Shown in pieces: positions 1 to 9,582 of a stretch of DNA of 64,000 nt (position 1 is its first letter; each line of letters opens with the position of its first letter). The stretch is from JAEMQF01 sp963850525 (GTDB lineage Bacteria; Pseudomonadota; Gammaproteobacteria; Burkholderiales; Burkholderiaceae_C): NCBI GenBank assembly GCA_963850525.1, contig CAWKLQ010000012.1, positions 62,001 to 126,000 of the forward strand, given 5' to 3'. Below the pieces are notes generated by a model. The model saw only the letters and a program-made list of their open reading frames with translations, was not told the DNA's origin and ran no database searches. The position numbers and the translations under genes are program-made.

Positions 1-1
1 C

Positions 2-337
2 GAAGTGCTCGGCGCCGAGTACGTGGACACCGCGCTGACGAACGCCGACGACTTCAACATGCCGATGCAGGAGCTCGTCACCGAATACTGCTGGGACGCG
101 ATCTGGAACCGCCCGGGCTTGGACCGGCGCACGCGCAGCATCATCAACCTGGCGATGCTCACGGCGCTGAACCGCCCGCATGAACTGAAGCTGCACGTGC
201 GCGGCGCGATCAACAACGGCTTGACGAAGGACGAGATTCGCGAAGTCTTGTTGCAGACCGCGATCTACTGCGGCGTTCCCGCCGCGATCGACAGCTTTCG
301 AGGCGCCAGGGAAGTATTCAAGGACATGAAAATTTAG
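2..337 (+). CDS. pcaC: Carboxymuconolactone decarboxylase family protein (5' truncated)
   Basis: The frame is open from the first bases, so the true start lies upstream of the window; the GTG at 5 is internal. The 111 visible residues match the 4-carboxymuconolactone decarboxylase / AhpD-like family, with the typical stretches LVTEYCWD, INLAMLTALNR, ELKLHVRGA and LLQTAIYCGVPAA. Only roughly the first 15-20 residues appear to be missing. In the beta-ketoadipate pathway PcaC decarboxylates gamma-carboxymuconolactone to the enol-lactone. The upstream genes are not visible, so a paralogous decarboxylase of the same family is possible. It ends 12 nt before the RND adaptor gene, which is functionally unrelated. 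Confidence 0.8.
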   Translation, partial: EVLGAEYVDTALTNADDFNMPMQELVTEYCWDAIWNRPGLDRRTRSIINLAMLTALNRPHELKLHVRGAINNGLTKDEIREVLLQTAIYCGVPAAIDSFRGAREVFKDMKI

Positions 338-349
338 CCTGGGCTTGGC

Positions 350-1462
350 ATGAACTCGACATCGCACCTCCTGCTCCTGCTCGCATCCGGCCTTGTCGCC
401 GGCGCGATCAGTCCTGCCGCGAAGTCGGCTGACGAGCCGAAGAAACCGAGCTCGCCCAAACCCGCACTCAGCGTCAACGTCGTGCAGCCGCAGCGTGCCG
501 AGATGCCGCTGCGCATCGCCGCGAACGGCAATATCGCGGCGTGGCAGGAGGCGAGCATCGGCTCCGAGCTGAGCGGCCTGCGCCTGGCCGAGGTGCGCGT
601 CGACCTCGGCGACGCGGTCAAACGCGGCCAGGTGCTCGCGACCTTCGCCGCCGAGACGGTGCAGAGCGAAACTGCGCAAGTGCGCGCGAGCGTCGCCGAG
701 GCCGAAGCGACGCTCGCCGAAGCTGCAGCGAATGCACAGCGCGCGCGCGACATGCAGGCCAGCGGCATGCTCAGCGCGCAGGCGATCACGCAGATGCTGA
801 CGGCAGAGCGCACCGCACAGGCGCGCCTGGACGTGCAGCGCGCGCTGCTGAACACGCAGCAGATTCGGGTGCAGCACACGCAGGTTCTTGCGCCCGACGA
901 CGGCGTGATCTCGGCGCGCGCGGCCACGGTCGGCGCCGTCGTTGCGCCGGGAATGGAGTTGTTCCGCATGATTCGCCAGGGTCGGCTCGAATGGCGCGCC
1001 GAAGTCTCCGCCTCCGAACTCGCGCGCATCCGGCCCGGCCTGACGGCGAGCCTCACGCCCGTGGGTGGAGCGCCGATCACGGGCCGGGTGCGCATGATCG
1101 GGCCGATGGTCGACCCGCAAACGCGCAACGGCATCGTCTTCGTCGACATCGGCGCTTCGGGGGGCGCCAAGCCGGGGATGTTTGCGCGCGGCGAATTCAA
1201 CCTCGGCGCGAGCAGCAGCCTGACCTTGCCGCAAACGGCGGTGTTGCTGCGCGACGGTTTCAGCTACGTGCTGGTGGTCGGCGCCGATTCGAAGGTCGCG
1301 CTTGCCAAGGTCAGTGTCGGGCGGCGCAGCGGCGAGCAGGTCGAGATCGTGGGTGGCCTGGACTCGAACGCGCGTGTCGTCGCCGCGGGCGGCGGGTTTT
1401 TGGGCGATGGCGACTTGGTTCGGGTGGTCGGCGCTGCCGCACCCGGCGCGAGCCGGCCGTGA
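350..1462 (+). CDS. RND efflux system periplasmic adaptor subunit (HlyD/MFP family)
   Basis: This 370-residue protein has an N-terminal hydrophobic segment (about residues 7-24, LLLLLASGLVAG) that would act as a signal peptide or membrane anchor. It is followed by the lipoyl/barrel-sandwich region (GLRLAEVRVDLGDAVKRGQ), an alpha-helical hairpin rich in Ala, Gln and Glu (about 105-165), then the second lipoyl half (VLAPDDGVISAR) and a beta-barrel. This is the layout of membrane-fusion proteins that link an inner-membrane RND pump to an outer-membrane channel. The RND permease gene follows after a 160-nt gap holding a REP-like palindrome. No outer-membrane channel gene or dedicated regulator is seen nearby. 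The exported substrate cannot be inferred. Confidence 0.9.
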   Translation: MNSTSHLLLLLASGLVAGAISPAAKSADEPKKPSSPKPALSVNVVQPQRAEMPLRIAANGNIAAWQEASIGSELSGLRLAEVRVDLGDAVKRGQVLATFAAETVQSETAQVRASVAEAEATLAEAAANAQRARDMQASGMLSAQAITQMLTAERTAQARLDVQRALLNTQQIRVQHTQVLAPDDGVISARAATVGAVVAPGMELFRMIRQGRLEWRAEVSASELARIRPGLTASLTPVGGAPITGRVRMIGPMVDPQTRNGIVFVDIGASGGAKPGMFARGEFNLGASSSLTLPQTAVLLRDGFSYVLVVGADSKVALAKVSVGRRSGEQVEIVGGLDSNARVVAAGGGFLGDGDLVRVVGAAAPGASRP

Positions 1463-1473
1463 GGCGCCACTGT

Positions 1474-1554
1474 GTCATCCCGGCGAACGCCGGGATCCAC
1501 CGCCGGCCAAAGCACAACGGCGGGCCAATGGATCCCGGCGTTCGCCGGGATGAC
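1474..1554. repeat. REP-like palindromic repeat pair
   Basis: Two inverted copies of a roughly 25-nt unit (GTCATCCCGGCG ... CGCCGGGATCC) flank a short spacer, each unit itself being a palindrome around CCCGGCGaacGCCGGG. A further half-unit (CTTTCGCCGGGATGAC) lies at about 1581-1596. Related units occur at 29561, 32082 and 44122. The pair could fold into a cruciform or long hairpin in the adaptor-permease mRNA. Confidence 0.85.
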
Positions 1555-1622
1555 ATGCATGGGTGCGTGGCAACGCTTGGCTTTCGCCGGGATGACGGCT
1601 TGCGCGGCAAGAAGGTTTGGCC

Positions 1623-4600
1623 ATGAACGTCTCCGCCTGGTGTATCCGCAACCCCATCCCGTCGTTGCTGCTGTTCGTGCTTCTCACACTCGCCGGCCTG
1701 ATGGGCTTTCGGGCGATGAAGATCCAGCAATTCCCCGACATCGACTTGCCCACCGTCGCGCTCACCGCGTCGCTGCCCGGCGCGTCGCCCGCGCAGCTCG
1801 AGACCGAAGTCGCGCGCAAGCTCGAAAACTCGATCGCGACGCTGCAAGGCGTGAAGCACATCTACACCAAGGTGCAAGACGGAACGGTGGGAATCACCGT
1901 CGAGTTCCGTCTGGAGAAGTCGACGCAGGAAGCGCTGGACGACGTGCGCGACGCGGTCGCGCGCGTGCGCTCCGACCTGCCGGGCGACTTGCGCGACCCG
2001 GCGGTCTCGAAAGTCGAGCTGGCGGGTGTGCCCATCCTCACCTACACCGTGTCGTCGACACGAATGGACGACGAAGCGCTGTCGTGGTTCGTCGACAACC
2101 AGGTGACGAAGGCGATGCTCTCGGTGCGCGGCGTCGGCGTGGTGGCGCGCGTGGGCGGCGTGACGCGCGAAGTGCGCGTCGAGATCGACCCTGCGAAATT
2201 GCTCGCGCTGAACGCGACCGCTGCCGACATCTCGCGCCAGCTGCGCGGCGTGCAGCAAGAGGCCGCCGGTGGCCGCACCGATCTCGGCGGCGCCGAACAG
2301 GCGGTGCGCACCATCGCCACGGTGGCCTCAAGCGAAGAGTTGGCGCGGCTCGAGATCGCCTTGTCCGACGGGCGGCGCATCCGCCTGGAGCAGGTGGCGA
2401 GCGTTCGCGACACGGTCGCCGAGCCGCGCAGCGCCGCGCTACTCAACGGCAAGCCGGTCGTCGGCTTCGAGATCGTGCGCTCGCGCGGCGCCGGCGAAGT
2501 GGATGTGGCGAACGGCGTGCGCGCGCAGCTCGAGAAGCTCAAGGCGGCGCACACCGACATCGCGATCACCGAAGCGTTCAACTTCGTCGACCCGGTGATC
2601 GAGAACTACGAAGGTTCGATGCTGCTGCTTTACGAAGGCGCAGCGCTCGCCGTGCTCGTCGTCTGGCTGTTCCTGCGCTCGAATCGCGCGACCTTTGTTT
2701 CGGCGACGGCGCTGCCGCTGTCGGCGATCCCCACTTTCGCCGTGATGCACTTGATGGGCTTCACGGTGAACGTCGTGACGCTGCTGAGCCTGTCGCTCGT
2801 CGTGGGCATTCTGGTGGACGACGCGATCGTCGAAATCGAGAACATCATGCGCCACTTGCGCATGGGCAAGACGCCGTTCCAGGCCGCCATGGATGCGGCA
2901 GATGAGATCGGCCTGGCGGTGATCGCGACGACGTTCACGCTCATCGCCGTATTCCTGCCCACCGCCTTCATGGCCGGCGTGCCAGGCAAGTTCTTTGTGC
3001 AATTCGGCTGGACCGCGGCGATCGCCGTGTTCTTCTCGCTCGTCGTCGCGCGCATGCTCACGCCGATGATGGCGGCCTACCTGCTCAAAGCGCCGAAAAA
3101 GGAACACGCCGAGCCGGGTTGGATGAACTGGTACATGCGTTGGGTCGAATGGTGCCTGAAACACCGGATCTGGACCTCGCTCGCGGCGATTGTTTTTCTC
3201 GTCGGCTCGTTTGCGCTCGTGCCGCTGCTGCCCACCGGCTTCATTCCGCCCGACGACTTGAGCCAGACGCAGGTCTCGATCTCGTTGCCGCCGGGGGCGA
3301 CGCTCGCGCAGACGGTTGCGCTGGCCGAGCAGGCGCGCAAGATTGTTGCCGCGCACCCGCACGTGAAACTGATCTACACGGCGGTGGGCGGCGGGCGCAC
3401 CGGCTCGGACCCGTTCATCCCGAGCGGCGCAGCGGAAGTGCGCAAGGCGACGCTGACGATCAACATGACGCCGCGCGATCAGCGCAAGGGCGTGAGCAAG
3501 CAGGTCATCGAGACCGAACTGCGCGAGCTTCTGGCGCAGGTGCCGGGGGCGCGGATCAAGGTCGGGTTCGGCGCGTCGAGTGAAAAATACATTCTTGTTC
3601 TCGCCGGCGAAGACGGCCGCGTCCTCGCTCAGCACGGCCGCAAGGTCGAGCAGGAGCTGCGCACGATTCCGGGAATCGGCGGCGTCACGTCGAGTTCGAG
3701 CCTGACGCGCCCCGAGCTCATCGTGCGCCCCGACTTCGCACGCGCCGCGGACCTGGGCGTGAGCTCGGCGGCGATTGCCGACACGCTGCGCATCGCCACC
3801 GCGGGCGACTATGAACAGGCGCTGGCCAAGCTGAACCTGAGCCAGCGGCAGATTCCCGTCGTCGTGAAACTCGCCGACGTGGCGCGCGCCGATATCGAGC
3901 TGCTTTCAAAGCTGCCCGTGCCGGGCGCACGCGGCCCGGTGATGCTCGGCAACGTGGCGACGCTCACGCTGGACAGCGGGCCGGCCGAAATCGACCGCTA
4001 CGACCGCCTGCGCAACATCAACTTCGAGGTCGAGTTGAACCAGCAGCCGCTCGGCGAAGTGCAGGAGCGCGCGCTGGCGCTGCCGAGCCTCGCGCAGTTG
4101 CCTCCCGGCGTGACGCAAACGACGATAGGCGACGCCGAAGCGATGGCCGAGCTGTTCGAGAGCTTCGGCCTGGCCATGGCCACGGGCATCCTGTGCATCT
4201 ACATCGTTCTGGTGCTGCTGTTCAAGGACTTCATGCAACCGGTGACGATCCTCATGGCACTCGTGTTGTCGATTCCGGGTGCGTTCCTCGCGCTGTTCAT
4301 CACGCACACGGCGCTGTCGATGCCCTCCATGATCGGCCTCATCATGCTGATGGGGATTGCGACAAAGAACTCGATCCTGCTCATCGAATACGCGATCATG
4401 GCGCGGCGCGATCGCGGCATGAGCCGCATGGAGGCGCTGCTCGATGCGTGCCACAAGCGCGCGCGCCCCATCGTCATGACGACGGTCGCGATGGGCGCGG
4501 GCATGTTGCCGATCGCCATCGGCTTCGGCACCGATCCGAGTTTTCGGGCGCCGATGGCGATCGTCGTCATCGGCGGCTTGATCACGAGCACGTTTTTGAG

Positions 4601-4733
4601 CCTGCTCGTGATCCCCGTGCTGTTCACCTATGTCGACGACGTCGTGCAGCGCTTTCAGAAGCTGTTCCGGCGGCGGCGCCACGAGCCGGTGGATCCGAAG
4701 CCTGTGGTGCCGGCGCCCACCCAGGGGCATTGA
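1623..4733 (+). CDS. RND efflux transporter permease (AcrB/HAE1-like)
   Basis: A protein of about 1036 residues, the normal length of HAE-1 family RND pumps. It has the N-terminal TM1, two large periplasmic loops and 12 predicted membrane segments. The proton-relay aspartates are present in TM4 (GILVDDAIVEIEN, residues about 399-400), and a lysine in TM10 (GIATKNSILLIEYA). I chose the ATG at 1623, preceded by AGAAGG at 1609-1615; an in-frame TTG two codons upstream (1617) is less likely. It would use proton-motive force to export substrates across the envelope with the adaptor encoded upstream. The gene is intact and codon use resembles its neighbours. Confidence 0.93.
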   Translation: MNVSAWCIRNPIPSLLLFVLLTLAGLMGFRAMKIQQFPDIDLPTVALTASLPGASPAQLETEVARKLENSIATLQGVKHIYTKVQDGTVGITVEFRLEKSTQEALDDVRDAVARVRSDLPGDLRDPAVSKVELAGVPILTYTVSSTRMDDEALSWFVDNQVTKAMLSVRGVGVVARVGGVTREVRVEIDPAKLLALNATAADISRQLRGVQQEAAGGRTDLGGAEQAVRTIATVASSEELARLEIALSDGRRIRLEQVASVRDTVAEPRSAALLNGKPVVGFEIVRSRGAGEVDVANGVRAQLEKLKAAHTDIAITEAFNFVDPVIENYEGSMLLLYEGAALAVLVVWLFLRSNRATFVSATALPLSAIPTFAVMHLMGFTVNVVTLLSLSLVVGILVDDAIVEIENIMRHLRMGKTPFQAAMDAADEIGLAVIATTFTLIAVFLPTAFMAGVPGKFFVQFGWTAAIAVFFSLVVARMLTPMMAAYLLKAPKKEHAEPGWMNWYMRWVEWCLKHRIWTSLAAIVFLVGSFALVPLLPTGFIPPDDLSQTQVSISLPPGATLAQTVALAEQARKIVAAHPHVKLIYTAVGGGRTGSDPFIPSGAAEVRKATLTINMTPRDQRKGVSKQVIETELRELLAQVPGARIKVGFGASSEKYILVLAGEDGRVLAQHGRKVEQELRTIPGIGGVTSSSSLTRPELIVRPDFARAADLGVSSAAIADTLRIATAGDYEQALAKLNLSQRQIPVVVKLADVARADIELLSKLPVPGARGPVMLGNVATLTLDSGPAEIDRYDRLRNINFEVELNQQPLGEVQERALALPSLAQLPPGVTQTTIGDAEAMAELFESFGLAMATGILCIYIVLVLLFKDFMQPVTILMALVLSIPGAFLALFITHTALSMPSMIGLIMLMGIATKNSILLIEYAIMARRDRGMSRMEALLDACHKRARPIVMTTVAMGAGMLPIAIGFGTDPSFRAPMAIVVIGGLITSTFLSLLVIPVLFTYVDDVVQRFQKLFRRRRHEPVDPKPVVPAPTQGH

Positions 4734-4927
4734 CGGCGGGATGCCCGAGCGCCATCCGGTGGGGACGATCACGGCTGCCCGTCGTCCGCAACGCCGTCTT
4801 CGCCAGCGCCGCGTTCAGTCGTCAACACCTTCGAGGGCACGCATGACATCCATGCGCCGATCCTCGGGCGCGCGATCACTGGGATCGCGGCGATTCAGTG
4901 ATGCAACGGGCGTGAGGGTCGCGAGTC

Positions 4928-5539
4928 TTACGGCAGCAGGGCAGCGGCGACTTCTTCTCTCGTAATGCCAGCAAAGCTCGAAGCGTCGAGTTCGCCATCC
5001 GCAGCGAAGAATTGCACCGAGCGGTCTTTGCCGACGAGCCAGACTTCGATCGCTCCGGCCTCGATGTAGGCGGCGATTCTGGTGCGCATTTCTTCGAAAG
5101 AATTCGAAGCCGACACGATTTCGACGCACAGCGGCGGCGCAGCCGACGCGCTGGACTCGTCGAAGTGCTCTTGCCAGTACGGCTGCGCAGCCCACGAAAC
5201 ATCGGGAACGCGCTGCCCTTCCGACGTGTCGATGGCCAGTTCCGGCGCGGCCCGGCCGCCCAAGCGCCCCTTCAAGAAAACGATCAGGTCTGCCTGGTAG
5301 ATCCCATGCCAGTTGCTCGCAGGACTCATCTCGATCTTCCCGTACTTGTTCAATTCGATCTTGAACGGCAGGTCGTGCAGGGCAGGATGGGCGCACACCT
5401 GCGGCCACGTCAACGGGCCTTCGCCCAGGGGCGGCGTTGCGGTGGTTTGCTGCAGTGGAGATTGAATGGCGGCGCCCATGGCAACTCGGGTGTCGATACG
5501 CGTGACTTGCAGTGTAGCGTTCAGGGTGTCGGAGCGCAC
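4928..5539 (-). CDS. Uma2 family (DUF820) putative restriction-endonuclease-like protein
   Basis: A 203-residue protein of the Uma2/DUF820 family, which has a PD-(D/E)XK nuclease fold. Visible family features are the early PFKIELNKYGKIEMSP block, the central APPLCVEIVSASNS strand carrying the acidic active-site residue, and the C-terminal AYIEAGAIEVWLV motif. A second in-frame ATG (5479, MGAAIQSPL) would give 183 residues and is equally plausible. The biological role of this family is poorly defined; members are numerous in cyanobacteria and scattered in proteobacteria. It lies convergent to the upstream RND permease gene and beside a VapBC pair, a neighbourhood of small accessory genes. Confidence 0.82.
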   Translation of the reverse strand: MRSDTLNATLQVTRIDTRVAMGAAIQSPLQQTTATPPLGEGPLTWPQVCAHPALHDLPFKIELNKYGKIEMSPASNWHGIYQADLIVFLKGRLGGRAAPELAIDTSEGQRVPDVSWAAQPYWQEHFDESSASAAPPLCVEIVSASNSFEEMRTRIAAYIEAGAIEVWLVGKDRSVQFFAADGELDASSFAGITREEVAAALLP

Positions 5540-5560
5540 ATTCGAGTGCCTCTCAGCCTC

Positions 5561-5980
5561 TCAGGGCGGTCGCACCGCCGGGTCGCCCGGCTTCGTCAGG
5601 GCCTGGAAGTCGCGCGCATCCAGCGTCACCAGCGCTTCGACGCCGGCCTTGCGCGCCGCTGCCAGGTGCAGCCAGTCGTAGACGGCGCCACCGCGCACGC
5701 CGCGGCGTTCGGTATCGGCGATCGCCGCCATCGTCTCTTTGCCGGTGAGGTGCACGAGCTCGACAAACGGCAGCACACTGGATTCGATGAGCTCGACCGC
5801 CAGCGCCGGGCGCAGCCGGCGGCCGTGTCTGGAACCGGTGAGGATTGAGAACGTCTCCGCCAGCGCATGCGCATACAGGCGGTGGCCGCCTGCGGCCAGC
5901 AAGCGGTCGCAGGCAGCATGGTGCGGTTCGTCGCCGTCGATCGACGCGATCACCACCGAGGTGTCCAGCAGCAGGCTCAT
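5561..5980 (-). CDS. vapC: VapC-like PIN-domain toxin
   Basis: A 139-residue PIN-domain protein. The N-terminus (LLLDTSVVIASID) carries the first catalytic aspartate at residue 6, and the C-terminal half has DWLHLAAARKAG and LVTLDARDFQAL, the usual second acidic cluster. PIN toxins are Mg-dependent RNases, often cleaving initiator tRNA or rRNA. The start codon overlaps the end of the upstream AbrB-type antitoxin gene by 4 nt (ATGA), the usual translational coupling of VapBC. Expression is probably autoregulated by the VapB-VapC complex binding in front of vapB. I cannot see the RNA target. Confidence 0.88.
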   Translation of the reverse strand: MSLLLDTSVVIASIDGDEPHHAACDRLLAAGGHRLYAHALAETFSILTGSRHGRRLRPALAVELIESSVLPFVELVHLTGKETMAAIADTERRGVRGGAVYDWLHLAAARKAGVEALVTLDARDFQALTKPGDPAVRPP

Positions 5981-6246
5981 CGCTGCGAGCGGCGACGCAC
6001 CTGCGCTTCTCGCTCGGTGCGCGTGGCCGCGGCGGCGTCGAAGGGTCGGCCGCTTGCCGGCAAGACGCGCCTGCGGCTGGGCGCCGAGGCCAGCGCCGGC
6101 TCGGCGTTTGGCAACACGGTGATCTCGATGCGTTCGGCGAGCAGCTCGAGGTTCAGGCGCGCGCCCGGCAGCAGGTTCAGGCGGCGCCGCACTTCGCCGG
6201 GAATCAGCACGCGACCGGTCTTGTCCAGGGTGAGGGTGGCATTCAT
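5977..6246 (-). CDS. vapB: VapB/AbrB-type (SpoVT-AbrB domain) antitoxin
   Basis: An 89-residue protein. The swapped-hairpin AbrB DNA-binding domain occupies about residues 1-48 (LTLDKTGRVLIPGEVRRRLNLLPG, then LNLELLAERIEI). The remaining Pro/Arg-rich tail would wrap and inhibit the PIN toxin encoded immediately downstream. The two genes overlap by 4 nt. It is expected to neutralise VapC and repress its own promoter in the roughly 70 nt before 6246, although no operator was identified by eye. Confidence 0.87.
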   Translation of the reverse strand: MNATLTLDKTGRVLIPGEVRRRLNLLPGARLNLELLAERIEITVLPNAEPALASAPSRRRVLPASGRPFDAAAATRTEREAQVRRRSQR

Positions 6247-6322
6247 GGGGCGAAGTATGGCAGAAGGCCTACCGTATGTTCCGCCATAGTTTATGGGAAG
6301 TCATCTGGGTGGCCGTTGCGCC

Positions 6323-7528
6323 TCATGCGGATTCGAGCCATTCGATCGTTCGATCGACCACCGTGCGCTGCGCGTGGCTGCCGCCCAGGCGTGCGGCCTC
6401 GGCGTGGCACAGCCGCATGGGCTCGCGCGCGGCGTGCCTGTCGCCATCCATCACTGCCACCAGCGCGGCGGCCCAGTGCAGCGCGATCGGTGCGGCGGGA
6501 TGGCCCTTGTCGGCGAGCGCCTGCAGGCGCTGATTGACGTTGCCCATTCCAGTCCGGTCGCCTCGCGCTGCGGCCAGCATGGCGAGGTGAAATTCGGCAA
6601 ACACGTTGCCCCCCTTGCCGAAGTGACGCTCTGCGTAGGTGGCGGCCTGGTCCCACGGCAATTCGGTGTGGCCCAGCAGATGCAGCCGCCACGGCAGGGT
6701 AACCGCATCGGTCATGCCCACCAGCGGCGGCGCTGCATCGAGTTGGCGCAACACGTGCTGCAGATGGCGCGCGAGCGCTGCGTCGGCCCGGCCGAGCGCG
6801 ATCTCGCACAGCCCGGCGTGCCAGTGCAGGTGACCGAACAGCATCGCGTCTTCCGGGCAGCCCGGCAGCCAGGCATCGATGAAGGCCAGGCCAGAGGCCG
6901 CGTCGCCGCGCTCGAAGTGGCCGTGCATCAGCACATGCGCGATATTGCCGTTGGCAGGGCGGAGCAGGAAGCTGCGCTGGGCGTGCTCGAAACCCTCGTC
7001 GAGTTCGCCGGCTTCGATGCAGGCCCAGGCCAGATTGCTCAGCAGCCAGGTGTGGTCGGCCGGGTAGTGCGGGCGCAACTGGCGCAAGTAGGCCAGGCGC
7101 GCCTGGTCATGGTCGAGCCTGCCGCTGAAGGCGAACAGGCCGAAGGCGCCGCACGGCAGGGTGGCCACGAGGGCGTCGGTCGGCCAGCGCGCGACATGCG
7201 CCTGGGCGCCATCGAGCGCCTGCGCAGCACGGCCCTGCAGCATGTCGGTAAGCACCGTCACATGCGAGCGTTCGCGCTCGCTGGCCGCAACCGCGCAACG
7301 CTGCGCCGCCTCGATCGCGGAGGCCACTTCGGCGCGACGCAGGTAGATCGCCGCGTGCAGGGCGCGCAGGGCGTGCGCGAGCGCGAAGTCCGGTGCGGCG
7401 GCAAGCGCTTCGTCGACTGCCGGGCCGACGCCGGGCCAGGCGTGCAGGTAGGCGTCGACCGCGCGCTGGTAGGCCTGCGCCGCAGCGGCGGACTCACAAC
7501 TCAAGCTCAGACCGAGGGCATCGTTCAT
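6323..7528 (-). CDS. Tetratricopeptide-repeat (TPR38-like) protein
   Basis: A 401-residue all-helical protein. Successive helix pairs have the TPR signature of alternating Ala, Leu, Trp and Gly positions (for example AVDEALAAAPDFALAHALRA and NLAWACIEAGELDEGFEHA). Length and pattern resemble the TPR repeat-containing protein 38 family, sometimes annotated as a pyridine-nucleotide-disulfide-oxidoreductase-associated TPR protein. I chose ATG 7528 because GGAG lies 8 nt upstream; an in-frame start at 7600 lacks this. No signal peptide, so it is probably cytoplasmic. Its partner and role are unknown. Confidence 0.7.
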   Translation of the reverse strand: MNDALGLSLSCESAAAAQAYQRAVDAYLHAWPGVGPAVDEALAAAPDFALAHALRALHAAIYLRRAEVASAIEAAQRCAVAASERERSHVTVLTDMLQGRAAQALDGAQAHVARWPTDALVATLPCGAFGLFAFSGRLDHDQARLAYLRQLRPHYPADHTWLLSNLAWACIEAGELDEGFEHAQRSFLLRPANGNIAHVLMHGHFERGDAASGLAFIDAWLPGCPEDAMLFGHLHWHAGLCEIALGRADAALARHLQHVLRQLDAAPPLVGMTDAVTLPWRLHLLGHTELPWDQAATYAERHFGKGGNVFAEFHLAMLAAARGDRTGMGNVNQRLQALADKGHPAAPIALHWAAALVAVMDGDRHAAREPMRLCHAEAARLGGSHAQRTVVDRTIEWLESA

Positions 7529-7644
7529 CGTCACTGCTCCCCGTATCACGCCACCACCGACCGACCGAGCGCAGCAAGTCCGCGATGGATCCGGTCTCAC
7601 GCAGCCGCGGCGATGATGAAACCGGATCGAAGCGCGCTGTTCAA

Positions 7645-9582
7645 TCAGTCATCGTGTCGACGTGCCCGCGGCAAGCCGATCACCGTGCCCTCGCGCCGCG
7701 CATCCGCGGCGCCGTATTGCCGGCCGGTGCGTGGGTCGATCAGCACCGCCTGCACCGAGCCGATGTCTGCGGGGGCGCCCACGGTGTAGCCGAGGGCAAC
7801 CAGGCCGTCGACGGTCGCCTGCGGGATTCCGGCCGCGGGCGGAATGCCGGCGTCGCGCGAGATTGCGCTCGTCGCACTCGTGATCGAGACGCGCGGTGCA
7901 TTGATCGCTTCTTGCAGCGTCATCTTGTGGTCGATGAGGTTCAGCGTCACGTTGAGCACCGAGTTGATGATCGTTGAGCCGCCCGGCGAGCCGTAAGCGA
8001 TGAGCGGGTCGCCGCTGGGCGTGAAGATCATCGTCGGGTTCATGCTGCTGCGCGGGCGCTTGGCGGGCTGCACGTCGTTGAAGCCGGCGCTGCCGGTGAA
8101 GACATTCGTGCTCGGCGTGGTGTTGAAGTCGGTGAGTTCGTTGTTCAGCAGAAAGCCGTGGCTCTTGAACGTGCCGTCGTCCTGGGTGTAGCCGGCGAAC
8201 ACGCCGATGCCGTGCGACGACTCGATGGTGTTGGTGTACGACACCATATTGCCCCAGCGGTCGGCAACGACGAAGTGCGTCGTCGTTTCGCCCGGGCCCG
8301 TCACCGGCTCGGCAACGGCCAGGCGCGTGCCGGTCTGCAGGCCTGCGATCTCGTAGGGCCGCGGGTCGCCGGGCACCGGGTTCGGGTTGATGCGTGCTCC
8401 GGGAACGATGGCCGCGCCGCGCAAGCCGGTGTAGCGCGGGTTCAGCAGGCCCTTCATCGGGATCGAGACGAAATCGGAGTCGCCCATCCAGTTGCCGCGG
8501 TCGGCAAACGCCAGGCGCATCGCGTCGGCCATCACGTTGACGGTCTTGGTGCTGCCGAATCCGTAGCCCTGGCTTGCGTCACCCAGGGGAAAGCGCTCCA
8601 GCATCTGCAGCATCTGGATCAAGGTGAGGCCGCCGGATGAAGGCGGCATCGTCGACTTGATCTGGTAGCCGCGGTACGTGCCTTCGATCGGCGCACGCTC
8701 GACGGCGCGGTAGTTTTCCAGGTCGGCATACGTCATCGTGCCGCCCTTGCCGCCTGGCGCCTGTGGGCGGGTGAACTTCTGCCCTTCGACGACGCCCTTG
8801 GCGATGTCGCAGCCCTTCTCGGGAATGTATTTGTAGAAGCAGTCCGGGCCGTGGCGCGCGATCAGACGCAAGGTGTGGGCGAGCGGCTTGTTTTGCACCA
8901 GCGAGCCGACCACCGGCCCCACGTCGCCCCCGCCCGGGCAGAAGATCGCTGCCGATTCGGGCGAGTTCTGCGAGCGCGCGTTGCAGCTCACCGCGGCGTA
9001 GCGCGGCGTCGCCGCGAAGCCTTCGTCGGCCAGCTTGATCGCCGGCCGCAGCACGTCGTCCAGATCGAGCTTGCCGTACTTGCGCACCGCGCGTGCCGTG
9101 CCGTGCACCATGCCCGGAACGCCCACCGCCACACCTTGCAGGCTCGAAGTGGGTACGCCGACGAACATGGTGGGCGTGGCGCCGGCGGGCGCCTTCTCGC
9201 GCGTGTCGATGACGAAGGTGCGCTTCGGGTGCGCCAGGTGGATCATCATGAAGCCGCCGCCGCCGATTCCCGCGGACTGCGGCTCGACGACGTTCAGCGC
9301 ATAGGCGATCGCCACTGCGGCGTCGACCGCGTTGCCGCCGCGCTCGAGAATCTTCGCGCCGGCTTCCGCTCCATAGGGATTCGCGACCGCGACGACGCCT
9401 TTCTTGTAGGCCTTGCCTGACGCTTGCGGCGGCGGGGCCTTGACGTGCGAGCGGTGCTCGCGTTCGTCTTCATGCCGGTCGTCGCCGTCGTCGGCGCGCG
9501 CCAGGGTGAGCGAGCCGCAGGCGAGCAGGGCGGCGAGCGTGATGCCGGCGAGGCGGAATGTTTGGGGGGCGAATCGGGTCAC
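7645..9582 (-). CDS. ggt: Gamma-glutamyltransferase (glutathione hydrolase), periplasmic
   Basis: A 645-residue Ntn-hydrolase precursor with an N-terminal signal peptide (cleavage near ALARA, residue 30) and a His/Asp-rich spacer (about 31-50). The large-subunit region has GGNAVDAAVA and GIGGGGFMMI. The autocleavage site and catalytic nucleophile are Thr434 in ETTTHFVVAD, which would release the large subunit and a small subunit of about 21 kDa. The small subunit contains the gamma-glutamyl pocket motif PPSSGG (upstream) and YGSPGGSTI. The enzyme hydrolyses or transfers the gamma-glutamyl group of glutathione. It is divergent from the amidase operon, with 145 nt between them. The length is somewhat greater than that of the E. 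coli enzyme, mainly from the N-terminal linker. Confidence 0.93.
   Translation of the reverse strand: MTRFAPQTFRLAGITLAALLACGSLTLARADDGDDRHEDEREHRSHVKAPPPQASGKAYKKGVVAVANPYGAEAGAKILERGGNAVDAAVAIAYALNVVEPQSAGIGGGGFMMIHLAHPKRTFVIDTREKAPAGATPTMFVGVPTSSLQGVAVGVPGMVHGTARAVRKYGKLDLDDVLRPAIKLADEGFAATPRYAAVSCNARSQNSPESAAIFCPGGGDVGPVVGSLVQNKPLAHTLRLIARHGPDCFYKYIPEKGCDIAKGVVEGQKFTRPQAPGGKGGTMTYADLENYRAVERAPIEGTYRGYQIKSTMPPSSGGLTLIQMLQMLERFPLGDASQGYGFGSTKTVNVMADAMRLAFADRGNWMGDSDFVSIPMKGLLNPRYTGLRGAAIVPGARINPNPVPGDPRPYEIAGLQTGTRLAVAEPVTGPGETTTHFVVADRWGNMVSYTNTIESSHGIGVFAGYTQDDGTFKSHGFLLNNELTDFNTTPSTNVFTGSAGFNDVQPAKRPRSSMNPTMIFTPSGDPLIAYGSPGGSTIINSVLNVTLNLIDHKMTLQEAINAPRVSITSATSAISRDAGIPPAAGIPQATVDGLVALGYTVGAPADIGSVQAVLIDPRTGRQYGAADARREGTVIGLPRARRHDD

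Noticed and set aside
541..1626. A 361-codon + strand frame within the RND adaptor
   Set aside because: Runs in a different frame through the adaptor and the REP repeat; Arg-rich shadow.
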